Assembly: GCA_034680345.1 (NCBI GenBank)
Contig: JAXISZ010000002.1
Location: forward strand, 1-64,000
DNA: 64,000 bases
Source of the DNA: SXZD01 sp034680345
GTDB lineage: Bacteria > Pseudomonadota > Gammaproteobacteria > Burkholderiales > Burkholderiaceae_B
Direction of reading: 5' to 3'
How positions within the stretch are numbered: the first letter of the stretch is position 1; each line of letters begins with the position of its first letter. Both the position numbers and the translations under genes were made by a program. Shown piece after piece: positions 24,983 to 33,922 of this stretch. The notes below the pieces were generated by a model, which worked only from the letters and a program-made list of their open reading frames with translations, made no database searches and had not been told where the DNA came from.

Positions 24983-25007
24983 ATCAATAACCCAGTAACT
25001 TAATCAA
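24978..25007 (-). promoter_or_regulatory. Candidate sigma-70 promoter of the isc operon
   Basis: On the minus strand TTGATT (25007-25002) is followed after 18 bases by TATACT (24983-24978), 35 bases before the iscR ATG. An inverted repeat AACCCAGT/ACTGGGTT flanks the -35 element (24989-25022). The -10 overlaps the IscR box, which supports the assignment. Confidence 0.55.
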
Positions 25008-25148
25008 CAACTAAACTGGGTTTTTGCTCATTGGTGTTGTTGTTTGGTGTGGGTAACCATGAGAAATTGTGAGCAGCTGCATTGAAACAATCAGGCACAG
25101 CGCCCCCCCTGAGATTATGTTTAGGTGGGCGTGCGATGGAAATAAAAT

Positions 25149-25640
25149 TTAAGCGGCTACAAATTGTGAGGCGCGTTTACGAACCACTTCAATGAGGCCA
25201 TTACAGGCGTCTTCAACATAATTGAGAACAGTTTCAAAGCCATCAGGGCCGCCGTAGTACGGGTCAGGCACAGTGGCTTCGTCGTGTTCTGTTGCAAACC
25301 GCATGAGCAGCATCAACTTATGGCGGTATTGTTTGGGGCACTGTTGTTGTAATAAACTTAAGTTGTCCCAGTCCATAGCCAAAATGTAGTCAGCGTCACG
25401 AAAGTCGTCTGTATGAATTTGGCGAGCGCGAATTTGGCTCAGGTCATAGCTTCGTTTGGCAGCGGCTGATTGTGTGCGATTATCCACTGGGTTGCCAATA
25501 TGAAAAGCATGGGTACCGGCAGAGTCTACAGCGATGGTATTTTCAAGGCTGGTGTTTTTAATTAAATGACGTAATACCCCCTCTGCTGTTGGAGATCGGC
25601 AAATATTGCCCATGCATACAAATAAAATCTTGGTTTTCAT
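25149..25640 (-). CDS. Low-molecular-weight protein-tyrosine phosphatase
   Basis: A 163-residue cytoplasmic phosphatase with the P-loop CMGNICRSP (CX5R-S) near the N-terminus and the general-acid segment VPDPYYGGPDGF towards the C-terminus. I start at ATG 25640 (MKTKILFVCMGN); three more codons are open upstream. In Burkholderiales this gene commonly precedes iscR, as here, although the 206-base gap contains a separate isc promoter. The physiological target is unknown; related enzymes act on tyrosine kinases of exopolysaccharide export, none of which is seen here. Confidence 0.9.
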   Translation of the reverse strand: MKTKILFVCMGNICRSPTAEGVLRHLIKNTSLENTIAVDSAGTHAFHIGNPVDNRTQSAAAKRSYDLSQIRARQIHTDDFRDADYILAMDWDNLSLLQQQCPKQYRHKLMLLMRFATEHDEATVPDPYYGGPDGFETVLNYVEDACNGLIEVVRKRASQFVAA

Positions 25641-25700
25641 AAAGTACATTTCCTACAATTTAAATATGGTTAGTTGACGATAAAAGATTAAGTTATTGCT

Positions 25701-27776
25701 TCAAAAGCGTCTACCTTGCCCATTGTGTAAGCCTTGCGTGGGTTCTGTGCCACTGTTTTTTGTTCCAAACATTTGACTTTTTAATTGATTGAGTTGATCA
25801 CGCGCTTTGGCTGCCTTCTCAAATTCTAAGTTTCGTGCATATTCAAGCATTAATTTTTCTAGGCGTTTTATTTCTTTAGCCATGTCTTTTTCGTTGCCAA
25901 AGGCTAGGGTGGGGCCAATTGCTTTGTTGGTTTTATGGTCGGTTTGTCCCTTGAACACGCCGTCAATTAATTCTTTAATTTCTTTACGAATACCTGTTGG
26001 CGTAATGTGGTTGGTTTCGTTAAATGTAATTTGCTTGGCTCGACGCCGTTCTGTTTCTCCGATGGCTTTGGCCATCGAATCTGTAATTTTATCCGCGTAT
26101 AAAATGGCTTTTCCATTTAAATTGCGAGCAGCACGGCCTATAGTTTGAATCAAACTGCGTTCGGAGCGTAAAAACCCCTCTTTGTCTGCGTCTAAAATGG
26201 CCACAAGAGAGACTTCAGGAATGTCTAAGCCCTCTCTAAGCAAATTGATGCCTACCAGCACATCAAATTCACCCCGCCGCAAATCGCGGATAATTTCAAC
26301 ACGCTCGACGGTGTCAATCTCTGAGTGTAGGTAGCGTACCCGTACCCCGTTATCACTTAGGTAATCCGTAAGGTCTTCAGACATGCGCTTGGTCAGGGTG
26401 GTGACTAGAACACGGTCTCCAGCTGCGGTGCGTTCGCGAATTTCTGCAAGTAAATCGTCAACTTGTGTTTTTGCGCTGCGTATTTCTATAATTGGGTCAA
26501 GTAACCCCGTGGGCCGCACCAATTGTTCAACAATTTGTCCGGCGTGCTCTTGTTCGTATTTAGAGGGTGTTGCTGAGACAAAAATAGTTTGTCGCAGTTT
26601 GCTTTCAAATTCCTCAAATTTTAGTGGTCGATTATCCAACGCTGAAGGTAAGCGAAAGCCAAAATCCACAAGGGTTTCTTTGCGCGATCGGTCGCCACGG
26701 TACATGCCCGCGCATTGGCCAATTGTTACATGGCTTTCGTCAATAATTATCAGCGCGTCTTTGGGTAAGTAGTCAATCAGTGTGGGCGGTGGTTCCCCGG
26801 AGGCGGCCCCAGACAGGTGCCGAGAATAGTTCTCAATGCCTTTGCAAAAGCCCAGTTCGGCTAACATTTCAAGGTCGAATCGGGTGCGTTGTTCTAGGCG
26901 TTGAGCTTCAACAAGTCTGCTTTCTTTTTGGAAGAAATCTAGCCGTGTGCGCAATTCATCTTTGATGCTTTCAATAGCGCGTAAAACCGTTTCGCGCGGG
27001 GTAACATAATGCGAGCTAGGGTAAATGGTGAAGCGTGGCACTTTTTGTACGATCTGTCCGCTTAAGGGGTCAAACAGTTGTAGATTGTCTATTTCATCGT
27101 CAAATAATTCAATTCGCAAAGCCAGTTCTGCGTGTTCAGCAGGAAAGATATCAATTGTATCGCCTCGAACGCGAAATATGCCTCGATTAAATTCAATATC
27201 GTTGCGCTTGTATTGCATGCTAACCAGGCGTTGTAAAATATCGCGTTGATTGATTTTATCCCCGTGGCGCAAAATCAAGACCATGGCATGGTAGTCACTG
27301 GGGTTGCCAATGCCATAAATACAACTCACGGTGGCCACTATAATTGTGTCGCGACGCTCCATTAAACTTTTGGTTGCAGACAGTCGCATTTGCTCAATGT
27401 GCTCGTTAATAGAAGAGTCTTTTTCAATAAACAAGTCGCGGCTAGGAACATACGCTTCGGGCTGGTAGTAATCGTAGTAGCTGACAAAATACTCCACTGC
27501 GTTTTTCGGGAAAAACTCACGCATTTCGGCATACAGTTGGGCAGCTAGGGTTTTGTTCGGAGCAAGAACCAAAGCAGGGCGACCAGTGCGAGCAATGGTA
27601 TTGGCCATCGTATACGTTTTTCCAGAGCCTGTAACTCCTAATAGTGTTTGAAACAATAGGCCGTCGTTGACCCCTTGGGTTAGGTGTGCAATAGCCGCAG
27701 GTTGATCGCCTGCTGGAGGGTAGGGCTGATACAACAGGAAAGGACTTTCTGGAAAACTGATAAAACCCGTGTGCAT
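25701..27776 (-). CDS. uvrB: UvrB, excision repair helicase subunit
   Basis: A 691-residue subunit of UvrABC nucleotide excision repair. Walker A is in GVTGSGKTYTMAN, the damage-verifying beta-hairpin in SYYDYYQPEAYVPSRD, the DEAD-like motif in IIDESH, helicase motifs V and VI in LVGINLLREGLDIPE and QTIGRAARN, and a UVR (UvrC-binding) motif lies at about 640-675. A Pro/Gly-rich tail (TEPTQGLHNGQGRRF) ends it. The only in-frame ATG before the conserved region is at 27776. I saw no clear LexA-type CTG-N10-CAG site upstream. The gene is 60 bases upstream of the phosphatase gene. Confidence 0.96.
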   Translation of the reverse strand: MHTGFISFPESPFLLYQPYPPAGDQPAAIAHLTQGVNDGLLFQTLLGVTGSGKTYTMANTIARTGRPALVLAPNKTLAAQLYAEMREFFPKNAVEYFVSYYDYYQPEAYVPSRDLFIEKDSSINEHIEQMRLSATKSLMERRDTIIVATVSCIYGIGNPSDYHAMVLILRHGDKINQRDILQRLVSMQYKRNDIEFNRGIFRVRGDTIDIFPAEHAELALRIELFDDEIDNLQLFDPLSGQIVQKVPRFTIYPSSHYVTPRETVLRAIESIKDELRTRLDFFQKESRLVEAQRLEQRTRFDLEMLAELGFCKGIENYSRHLSGAASGEPPPTLIDYLPKDALIIIDESHVTIGQCAGMYRGDRSRKETLVDFGFRLPSALDNRPLKFEEFESKLRQTIFVSATPSKYEQEHAGQIVEQLVRPTGLLDPIIEIRSAKTQVDDLLAEIRERTAAGDRVLVTTLTKRMSEDLTDYLSDNGVRVRYLHSEIDTVERVEIIRDLRRGEFDVLVGINLLREGLDIPEVSLVAILDADKEGFLRSERSLIQTIGRAARNLNGKAILYADKITDSMAKAIGETERRRAKQITFNETNHITPTGIRKEIKELIDGVFKGQTDHKTNKAIGPTLAFGNEKDMAKEIKRLEKLMLEYARNLEFEKAAKARDQLNQLKSQMFGTKNSGTEPTQGLHNGQGRRF

Positions 27777-27981
27777 GGGTGAAGATATAAAATGAACTAA
27801 AGCATTATTATCCAGATGCTTGGCAAAAAAGGCTAGAGTTGACTTTATTTTAATTTTATGATTATTGTATTTATTCGTTGTATTTTTTTGAAAATATAGG
27901 ATAAATTTTTTTGGGTAAATGAATTAATCAAGCTTAAAAAGTGATACAAAAAAAGCGCGAGTAAAATAAATTAAAGTTTTT

Positions 27982-28010
27982 TTGAAAAAAAATAAAAATG
28001 TGTTTATAAT
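27982..28010 (+). promoter_or_regulatory. Sigma-70 promoter of tRNA-Asn
   Basis: TTGAAA at 27982-27987 and TATAAT at 28005-28010 with a 17-base spacer, followed by GGCGCATCTG; the tRNA begins 12 bases after the -10. The surroundings are very AT-rich, with A-tracts upstream. Both hexamers are close to consensus. Confidence 0.75.
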
Positions 28011-28021
28011 GGCGCATCTGT

Positions 28022-28097
28022 TCCCTGATAGCTCAGTCGGTAGAGCGACGGACTGTTAATCCGCAGGTCCCTGGTTCGAGTCCAGGTCGGGGAGCCA
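28022..28097 (+). tRNA. tRNA-Asn (GTT)
   Basis: 76 bases with CCA encoded. The acceptor stem TCCCTGA pairs with TCGGGGA (one T-G pair), the D stem GCTC pairs with GAGC, the anticodon loop is CTGTTAA with anticodon GTT, and the T loop is TTCGAGT. It is a single gene with its own promoter, between uvrB and the Bug-type binding-protein gene. Confidence 0.96.
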
Positions 28098-28325
28098 AAG
28101 ACTTTCTTATATCCAGTTTGTTGCGTTTTCTCTTTGTTGTTCTTCTTGGCCATCAAAAAATTTTATTTGTTTGGTTTTCTTGTTTTCGTTTTAATTTTTT
28201 TCCTGTTTTTTTGCCGTTCGGCAAATTATCCCAGTATCATAGGTGATTGGTTTACTAGTCTAAACTCCGTTTGACTTGCTTGTTATATTTGTTTTACGCT
28301 AAAAACAACAAACTTGGAGGCCATT

Positions 28326-29234
28326 ATGTTGGGTTTTCTAGTTGCGTGTATTCTAAGCTTGGGAGCGGTTGGGGTTGTGCAAGCACAAGAATGGCCAACA
28401 GCTAAGCCAATTCGATTGCTGTCTGGTGACCCGCCTGGTGGTTTGGTGGATCAAGTTTCCCGAATTTTGGCTGAGGCGCTGCAAATTCAGCTTAAACAAA
28501 CCGTGTGGGTTGAAAATGTTGGGGGGGCTTCAGCGGCTATTAGTACCGCTATTGTTGCTCAGGCAGACCCTGACGGATACACTTTTGCTATGGTGTTTGA
28601 ACCTGATACTTTAAATGCCACCTTAAAAGCAAAAAATTCTTTTGATATTCCTAAAGATTTAAGTCACATCGCTATGGTAGGTACTACGCCCATGGTGTTG
28701 GTTGCGTCAAAAAGCTCGGGGATCACTGATCTTCATCAGTTATTTGAGGTGTCCAAGGCAGAACCTCCCCAAATGTATGGGTCTGTTGGTGCCCGCAGTT
28801 TAGGGTATTTGGTGATGTCTTTATTGGCGAAGAATTCTGGTTTTAATTGGAGACATGTACCTTACAAAGCACAAGCGTCTTTGATGCAAGACATTATGGG
28901 TGGGTATATTTCTTTGTGTATAGGCCCTTTGCATTTTATGAAGCCATATGTTGACGGTGGTCAAGTGATTCCTCTTGCTGTAACTAGCCCTTTTCGTTCT
29001 CGTAACCTGCCACAGGTTCCCAGTGTTTCCGAAAGCGCTTACCCAGGGTTTGCAGCGATCGCCTGGTGGAGTATTGTTGCACCGACTCAATTGTCTTCAC
29101 GCATCGTGCAACGTATGCACAAAGAAATTTTGCTTGTATTAAAAAATAAGGCTGTCGCAGAAAAATTAGGAGCACTGGGTATCGATGTTGTTGGTTTTTC
29201 CCCAGATCAGTTCCACAATTTTACTGAAAAATAA
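28326..29234 (+). CDS. Bug-type tripartite tricarboxylate receptor, C-terminally truncated
   Basis: A periplasmic solute-binding protein of the Bug/TctC family, 302 residues from ATG 28326, with a perfect GGAGG 5 bases upstream and a signal peptide ending ...VGVVQAQ. Family segments include SGDPPGGLVDQVSRILAEAL and WVENVGGASAAI. It stops at TAA 29232-29234 after DQFHNFTEK. Reading on gives THSWNKVISGNKT and then TGA at 29274-29276, which looks like the missing end: in the TctC encoded at 37599-38570 the same place reads EIDRWGPIIKKAG. The TAA falls where the conserved Glu stands and would be one base from GAA. It is an orphan without permease genes. The ligand is unknown, and the protein may be non-functional. 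Confidence 0.8.
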   Translation: MLGFLVACILSLGAVGVVQAQEWPTAKPIRLLSGDPPGGLVDQVSRILAEALQIQLKQTVWVENVGGASAAISTAIVAQADPDGYTFAMVFEPDTLNATLKAKNSFDIPKDLSHIAMVGTTPMVLVASKSSGITDLHQLFEVSKAEPPQMYGSVGARSLGYLVMSLLAKNSGFNWRHVPYKAQASLMQDIMGGYISLCIGPLHFMKPYVDGGQVIPLAVTSPFRSRNLPQVPSVSESAYPGFAAIAWWSIVAPTQLSSRIVQRMHKEILLVLKNKAVAEKLGALGIDVVGFSPDQFHNFTEK

Positions 29235-29419
29235 ACCCATAGTTGGAACAAAGTGATTTCGGGCAATAAAACTTGAATCTGAGTTTAATGCAGGTTGCTG
29301 TTTGAACACTTACAAAAGTTTTTTATAAAAAATTTTTCTATAGAAATCATTTTTTATTGTTTTACAGAATAAAGAGGCTCATATTTAATCATTCCATCTT
29401 CATGTGATGGATTTTAAAT

Positions 29420-30484
29420 ATGAAATTTTCATACGCAACTGTATTTTTTTCAGCAATTTCCGCGCTGCTCTTATCCTCTGGTTTGGTTTTGGCTCAAACT
29501 TCGGGTGTAAGCAATGCAAGATTGGCACCAGCAAAAGAAGTAAGCTTATTGAATGTATCTTATGACCCTACGCGCGAGTTGTATCAAGATTTTAATAAGG
29601 CATTTGCTGGTTATTGGAAAGAAAAAACAGGACAAAGCCTGACCATTCGGCAGTCTCACGGGGGTAGTGGCAAGCAAGCACGTTCCGTGATTGACGGTTT
29701 AGAGGCAGATGTGGTCACCTTGGCATTGGCTTACGATGTTGATGCCATTGCTGAAAATAAATTGCTCGCCTCAGATTGGCAAAAAAAATTGCCCAACAAT
29801 GCTTCTCCTTACACCTCCACTGTTGTATTTTTAGTGCGTAAGGGCAACCCAAAAAATATTCGTGATTGGAACGATTTGGTTAAATTTGGTGTTGAGGTGA
29901 TCGCGCCTAATCCTAAAACCTCCGGTGGTGCACGCTGGAATTATTTAGCTGCTTGGGCGTATGCGCTAAAACAAAAAAATGGTTCGCAAGCCACCGCTAG
30001 AGAATTTGTAAGTCAGTTGTACAAAAATGTAAAGGTTTTGGACAGTGGTGCTCGCGGTTCTCTAACCACCTTTGCTGAGCGTGGTATTGGAGATGTATTA
30101 ATTGCTTGGGAAAATGAAGCTTATTTGGCTGTTCGTGAATTGGGAGTGGATAAATTCCAATTAATAACGCCGTCTATTTCAATTTTGGCCGAACCTCCTG
30201 TTGCAGTGGTTGATAAAGTGGTTGACAAGCGAGGTACTCGCACTGTTGCGCAGGCCTATTTAGACTACCTTTACACAGAGGCGGGGCAGGAGATTGCTGC
30301 TGGCCATTATTACCGGCCAACAAATAAGAAAATTGCGGATAAATACGCCAAACAGTTTGCTAAAGTGACTTTATTCAATATAGACGATGTATTTCAAGGT
30401 TGGTCACAAGCCCAGAAAACTCATTTTTCTGAGGGTGGTGTGTTTGATCAAATTTATTTAAAACGATCAGACAGGGGAACTTGA
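29420..30484 (+). CDS. sbp: Sulfate/thiosulfate-binding periplasmic protein
   Basis: A 354-residue binding protein with a signal peptide (about 1-25, ending SGLVLAQ). Family segments are NVSYDPTRELYQDFNKAF, the oxyanion-binding SHGGSGKQARSVIDGLEADVVTLALAYDVDAIAE, PKTSGGARWNYLAAWAYAL and GIGDVLIAWENEA. It captures sulfate (or thiosulfate) for the CysTWA transporter encoded directly downstream. Sbp and CysP are hard to separate by eye. The cysT ATG follows the TGA stop at once. A 6-base hairpin TCCATC/GATGGA (29393-29411) sits just upstream of the ATG and covers the only weak ribosome-binding sequence. Confidence 0.93.
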   Translation: MKFSYATVFFSAISALLLSSGLVLAQTSGVSNARLAPAKEVSLLNVSYDPTRELYQDFNKAFAGYWKEKTGQSLTIRQSHGGSGKQARSVIDGLEADVVTLALAYDVDAIAENKLLASDWQKKLPNNASPYTSTVVFLVRKGNPKNIRDWNDLVKFGVEVIAPNPKTSGGARWNYLAAWAYALKQKNGSQATAREFVSQLYKNVKVLDSGARGSLTTFAERGIGDVLIAWENEAYLAVRELGVDKFQLITPSISILAEPPVAVVDKVVDKRGTRTVAQAYLDYLYTEAGQEIAAGHYYRPTNKKIADKYAKQFAKVTLFNIDDVFQGWSQAQKTHFSEGGVFDQIYLKRSDRGT

Positions 30485-31327
30485 ATGCTGGGTTTTGGTT
30501 TTGCACAGCGAACTGTTTTGCCCGGGTTTCGCTTTGGCATTGGTTTGACTTTGCTGTATTTATCTTTATTGGTTTTGCTGCCTATATCGGCAGTGATTTT
30601 AAAAACAGCTGAATTGGGGTGGTATGGTTTCTGGGCAATAGCCACAGATGAGCGGGTATTGGCGAGTTTGCGGTTAAGTTTTGGTGCTTCAGCCATAGGC
30701 GCGGCTTTAAATGCAATTGTGGGGACAGCATTGGCTTGGGTTTTGGTGCGTTATGATTTTTTAGGGAAGTCAGTGGTTGATGCCTTAGTTGATTTACCCT
30801 TTGCTTTGCCTACAGCTGTTGCGGGTATTGCACTAACAGCTATTTATGCGCCCAATGGTATTTTAGGGGCACCGTTGTTGGATTTGGGTTTTAAAGTGGC
30901 ATTTACGCCGATTGGTGTGGTTGTTGCATTAACTTTTATTGGTTTGCCTTTTGTTGTGCGCTCCGTTCAGCCTATTTTAGAAGACCTTGAAACTGAATAT
31001 GAAGAGGCGGCCATCAGTTTAGGTGCAAGCCGATGGCAGGCGTTTATTAAGGTGGTTTGGCCTGCCATGATCCCTGGGGTTTTAACTGGTTTTGCATTAG
31101 CGTTTGCTAGAGCGGTGGGAGAATACGGATCTGTGGTTTTTATTGCGGGTAATGTGCCATTTGTTTCAGAAATCACGCCATTGCTTATTGTTACGCGTTT
31201 AGAGCAATACGATTACGCAGGAGCTACAGCAATTGCCACGGTCATGTTGGTTATTTCTTTTCTTTTGTTGTTGCTTATTAATGGGTTGCAGCATTGGTCT
31301 TTAAAGCGACACGGGGGCATTAAATGA
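30485..31327 (+). CDS. cysT: Sulfate ABC transporter permease CysT (CysU)
   Basis: A 280-residue inner-membrane permease with six predicted helices. It carries the ABC-permease EAA loop (EEAAISLGASRWQAFIKVVWPAMIPG) around residues 180-205 and the family segment DLPFALPTAVAGIALTAIYAPNG. It pairs with CysW to form the channel. It begins immediately after the sbp stop, and its own stop overlaps cysW by 4 bases, so the operon is translationally coupled. Confidence 0.94.
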   Translation: MLGFGFAQRTVLPGFRFGIGLTLLYLSLLVLLPISAVILKTAELGWYGFWAIATDERVLASLRLSFGASAIGAALNAIVGTALAWVLVRYDFLGKSVVDALVDLPFALPTAVAGIALTAIYAPNGILGAPLLDLGFKVAFTPIGVVVALTFIGLPFVVRSVQPILEDLETEYEEAAISLGASRWQAFIKVVWPAMIPGVLTGFALAFARAVGEYGSVVFIAGNVPFVSEITPLLIVTRLEQYDYAGATAIATVMLVISFLLLLLINGLQHWSLKRHGGIK

Positions 31328-32157
31328 GTACTCGATACGAACAGTTGGCTGCTACACGAGATCCCGTTTGGGTTCGTGTGGGGCTCATTATTCTGACTTT
31401 GACGTACCTAAGTGTATTGTTATTGCTGCCACTGTGTGTGGTTTTTTATGAATCGCTTAAAAAAGGTTGGTTTGTTTACTTAGCTGCCTTAACAGAACCA
31501 GATGCGGTTGCGGCCATTAAACTGACGTTATTGGTTGCGGCCATTGCCGTGCCTTTGAATATAATTTTTGGGGTGGCTGCTGCCTGGAGTATTGCTAAAT
31601 TCGAGTTTTGCGGTAAACAGGCTTTATTAACGTTGATTGATTTGCCGTTTTCTGTCTCTCCCGTTATTGCGGGCATGATGTTTGTGCTTTTGTTTGGTGC
31701 TCAAGGTTGGTTTGCCTCGCAGTTGAACGCTTGGGACATAAAAATTATTTTTGCAGTTCCTGGTATTGTGTTATGTACCTTGTTTGTTACTTTACCGTTT
31801 GTTGCGCGAGAATTAATTCCGCTGATGCAATCGCAGGGGCAGCAAGAAGAGGAAGCGGCTTTGGTCTTGGGCGCTTCAAGTTGGCGCATGTTTTTTAAGA
31901 TCACTTTGCCCAACATTAAATGGAGCTTACTCTATGGCGTAATATTGGCTAATGCCCGTGCAATGGGGGAGTTTGGAGCTGTATCTGTTGTTTCAGGACA
32001 TATTCGTGGCTTAACCAATACCATGCCATTACACGTTGAGGTCCTATATAACGAGTACTTGTTTGCTGCTGCTTTTGCAGTGGCTTCATTGTTAGCTTTA
32101 TTGGCAGTGGTGACTTTGGTCTTGAAAACAATTGTTGCAAAATGGAGTGAATCATGA
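31324..32157 (+). CDS. cysW: Sulfate ABC transporter permease CysW
   Basis: A 277-residue partner permease with six helices, DLPFSVSPVIAGMMFVLLFG in the middle and the EAA loop EEEAALVLGASSWRMFFKITLPNIKW. The segment ARAMGEFGAVSVVSGHIRG is typical for CysW. It overlaps cysT (31324-31327) and cysA (32154-32157) by 4 bases each. Confidence 0.94.
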   Translation: MSTRYEQLAATRDPVWVRVGLIILTLTYLSVLLLLPLCVVFYESLKKGWFVYLAALTEPDAVAAIKLTLLVAAIAVPLNIIFGVAAAWSIAKFEFCGKQALLTLIDLPFSVSPVIAGMMFVLLFGAQGWFASQLNAWDIKIIFAVPGIVLCTLFVTLPFVARELIPLMQSQGQQEEEAALVLGASSWRMFFKITLPNIKWSLLYGVILANARAMGEFGAVSVVSGHIRGLTNTMPLHVEVLYNEYLFAAAFAVASLLALLAVVTLVLKTIVAKWSES

Positions 32158-32924
32158 GCATTCGAGTTGAAGGCATTGTTAAATCGTTTGGTGGTTTTAC
32201 AGTACTAGACAATGTGTCTTTAGACTTTCCTCAAGGGCATTTGGTAGCCTTATTAGGGCCTTCAGGCTGCGGTAAAACAACTTTGTTGCGAATTATTGCT
32301 GGCTTGGACCATCCGCAACAGGGGCGTGTGTATTTACAAGGCGATGATGCATCCGATTTACATGTGCGCCAGCGCAACATTGGTTTTGTATTTCAACATT
32401 ATGCTTTATTTCGTCATATGACGGTATTTGAAAACGTTGCATTTGGTTTGCGTTGTAAGCCTCGTCAGGCGCGTTTATCTGAGGGCGACATCAAAAAGCG
32501 GGTGATGGAATTGTTGGGTTTGGTGCAATTGGACTGGTTGGCTGATCGGTTTCCGGCCCAATTGTCAGGTGGTCAGCGTCAGCGCATTGCATTGGCAAGG
32601 GCGTTGGCTGTTGAGCCCAAGGTGTTGTTGTTGGATGAACCGTTTGGTGCGCTAGATGCGCGAGTGCGTAAGCAACTGCGTCGGTGGTTGCGTCGTTTGC
32701 ATGATGAGTTGGGTGTTACCAGTATTTTTGTCACCCATGACCAAGACGAGGCGATGGAGGTGGCCGATCAAGTGGTGTTAATGAACAAAGGATGCATAGA
32801 GCAGATTGGTTCTCCAGAGCAATTGTTGCGGGAGCCTGCCAGTGACTTTGTTCGTTGGTTTTTGCATCATGAACACGATGACGAAGCTTTTCAAGGTGTA
32901 TCCGTAGGGGTGGTGGCTGCATGA
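32154..32924 (+). CDS. cysA: Sulfate ABC transporter ATPase CysA, short form
   Basis: A 256-residue ABC ATPase with Walker A GPSGCGKTT, Q-loop VFQHYALFRHMTV, signature LSGGQRQRIALARAL, Walker B VLLLDEPFGALD and the switch His in VTHDQDEAMEVADQVVLMNKG. E. coli-type CysA is about 350-365 residues with a C-terminal TOBE-like regulatory region. Here the protein ends soon after PASDFVRWFLHHEHDDEAF, so that region is absent. The stop overlaps the cysB start (ATGA), which argues against a recent frameshift. Energises sulfate import through CysTW. Confidence 0.92.
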   Translation: MSIRVEGIVKSFGGFTVLDNVSLDFPQGHLVALLGPSGCGKTTLLRIIAGLDHPQQGRVYLQGDDASDLHVRQRNIGFVFQHYALFRHMTVFENVAFGLRCKPRQARLSEGDIKKRVMELLGLVQLDWLADRFPAQLSGGQRQRIALARALAVEPKVLLLDEPFGALDARVRKQLRRWLRRLHDELGVTSIFVTHDQDEAMEVADQVVLMNKGCIEQIGSPEQLLREPASDFVRWFLHHEHDDEAFQGVSVGVVAA

Positions 32925-33817
32925 ACATTCAGCAATTGCGAATCTTAAGAGAGGCTGTTGTATGCAATTTTAATTTCACTGAGGTTGCTAATGTGCTATT
33001 TACTTCTCAGTCGGGTGTGAGCAAGCATATCAAAGACCTTGAAGACGAATTGGGCATTGAGTTGTTCGAGCGCAAAGGCAAGCGAATATTGGGTTTGACC
33101 GAACCGGGTTGCGCGGTTAAGGTATATGCAGAAAAAATATTGACAGACCTTCAAAATATTCGACGTGTTGCAGAAAACTTTGCGCAACAGGACGCTGGTT
33201 GTTTGGTGGTTGCTACAACCCATACCCAAGCGCGATATGCTTTAACACGAGTGGTTGCTGAATTTAAAACACGATTTCCACGGGTTGAATTGTCATTGCA
33301 TCAGGGGAGTCCTAAAGAAATTGCCCGTATGTTAATTGAAAACGAAGCCGACATTGGTATTGCCACAGAGGGACTGAGCCATGTGGAGGAGTTGCAGGCT
33401 TATCCTTTTTATACGTGGCACCATGTAGTGATTGCGCCTACGGGGCATCCTTTATTAAGTCAGCTTGAGGTTTCTTTAAGCGACTTAGCTAAGTATCCTA
33501 TAGTCACTTATCAGGCTGGCTATACCGGACGATCCATGATTGACCGGGCATTTAATGCTGCAGGTTTGAAGCCACATGTGGTATTATCCGCGCAAGATGC
33601 AGACGTCATTAAGGCTTATGTTGAATTGGGTTTAGGCATAGGCATCATTGCGCCGATGGCCTTTGATTCAGAAAAAGACCATGGTTTAAAACAATTAACA
33701 GGCCCGCTTTCATTTCAAGAAAACAACACGTTGATTGCGGTTAAAAAAGACAAATTATTAAGGGGTTATGCTAAAGCTTGGATTCAATTGTGTAATGCAT
33801 CTTGTTTAACGAAATAA
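32921..33817 (+). CDS. cysB: CysB/Cbl-type LysR regulator
   Basis: A 298-residue LysR-family activator. The N-terminal winged helix (1-60) reads MNIQQLRILREAV...NVLFTSQSGVSKHIKDLEDELGIELFERKGKR, close to CysB, and the effector domain begins at about 90 with VATTHTQARYAL, the sulfate/acetylserine-binding segment of CysB proteins. CysB activates sulfate uptake and reduction genes with O-acetylserine or N-acetylserine. Its start overlaps cysA by 4 bases, so regulator and transporter are made from one transcript. Confidence 0.9.
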   Translation: MNIQQLRILREAVVCNFNFTEVANVLFTSQSGVSKHIKDLEDELGIELFERKGKRILGLTEPGCAVKVYAEKILTDLQNIRRVAENFAQQDAGCLVVATTHTQARYALTRVVAEFKTRFPRVELSLHQGSPKEIARMLIENEADIGIATEGLSHVEELQAYPFYTWHHVVIAPTGHPLLSQLEVSLSDLAKYPIVTYQAGYTGRSMIDRAFNAAGLKPHVVLSAQDADVIKAYVELGLGIGIIAPMAFDSEKDHGLKQLTGPLSFQENNTLIAVKKDKLLRGYAKAWIQLCNASCLTK

Positions 33818-33922
33818 GCGACTAACTCAAAAAACACAGTAGAATTAAATTAAGTTGAACTTTTGTTAGGTAATTGTCACAAAAAATTGTTCGGCGCGTT
33901 TTGTATTAACTGATGACATTCT

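Noticed and set aside
28206..28227. TTTGCC/GGCAAA hairpin after tRNA-Asn as a terminator
   Set aside because: The T-run is on the 5' side of the stem, so it does not fit an intrinsic terminator on the plus strand, and the minus strand has A after the stem.
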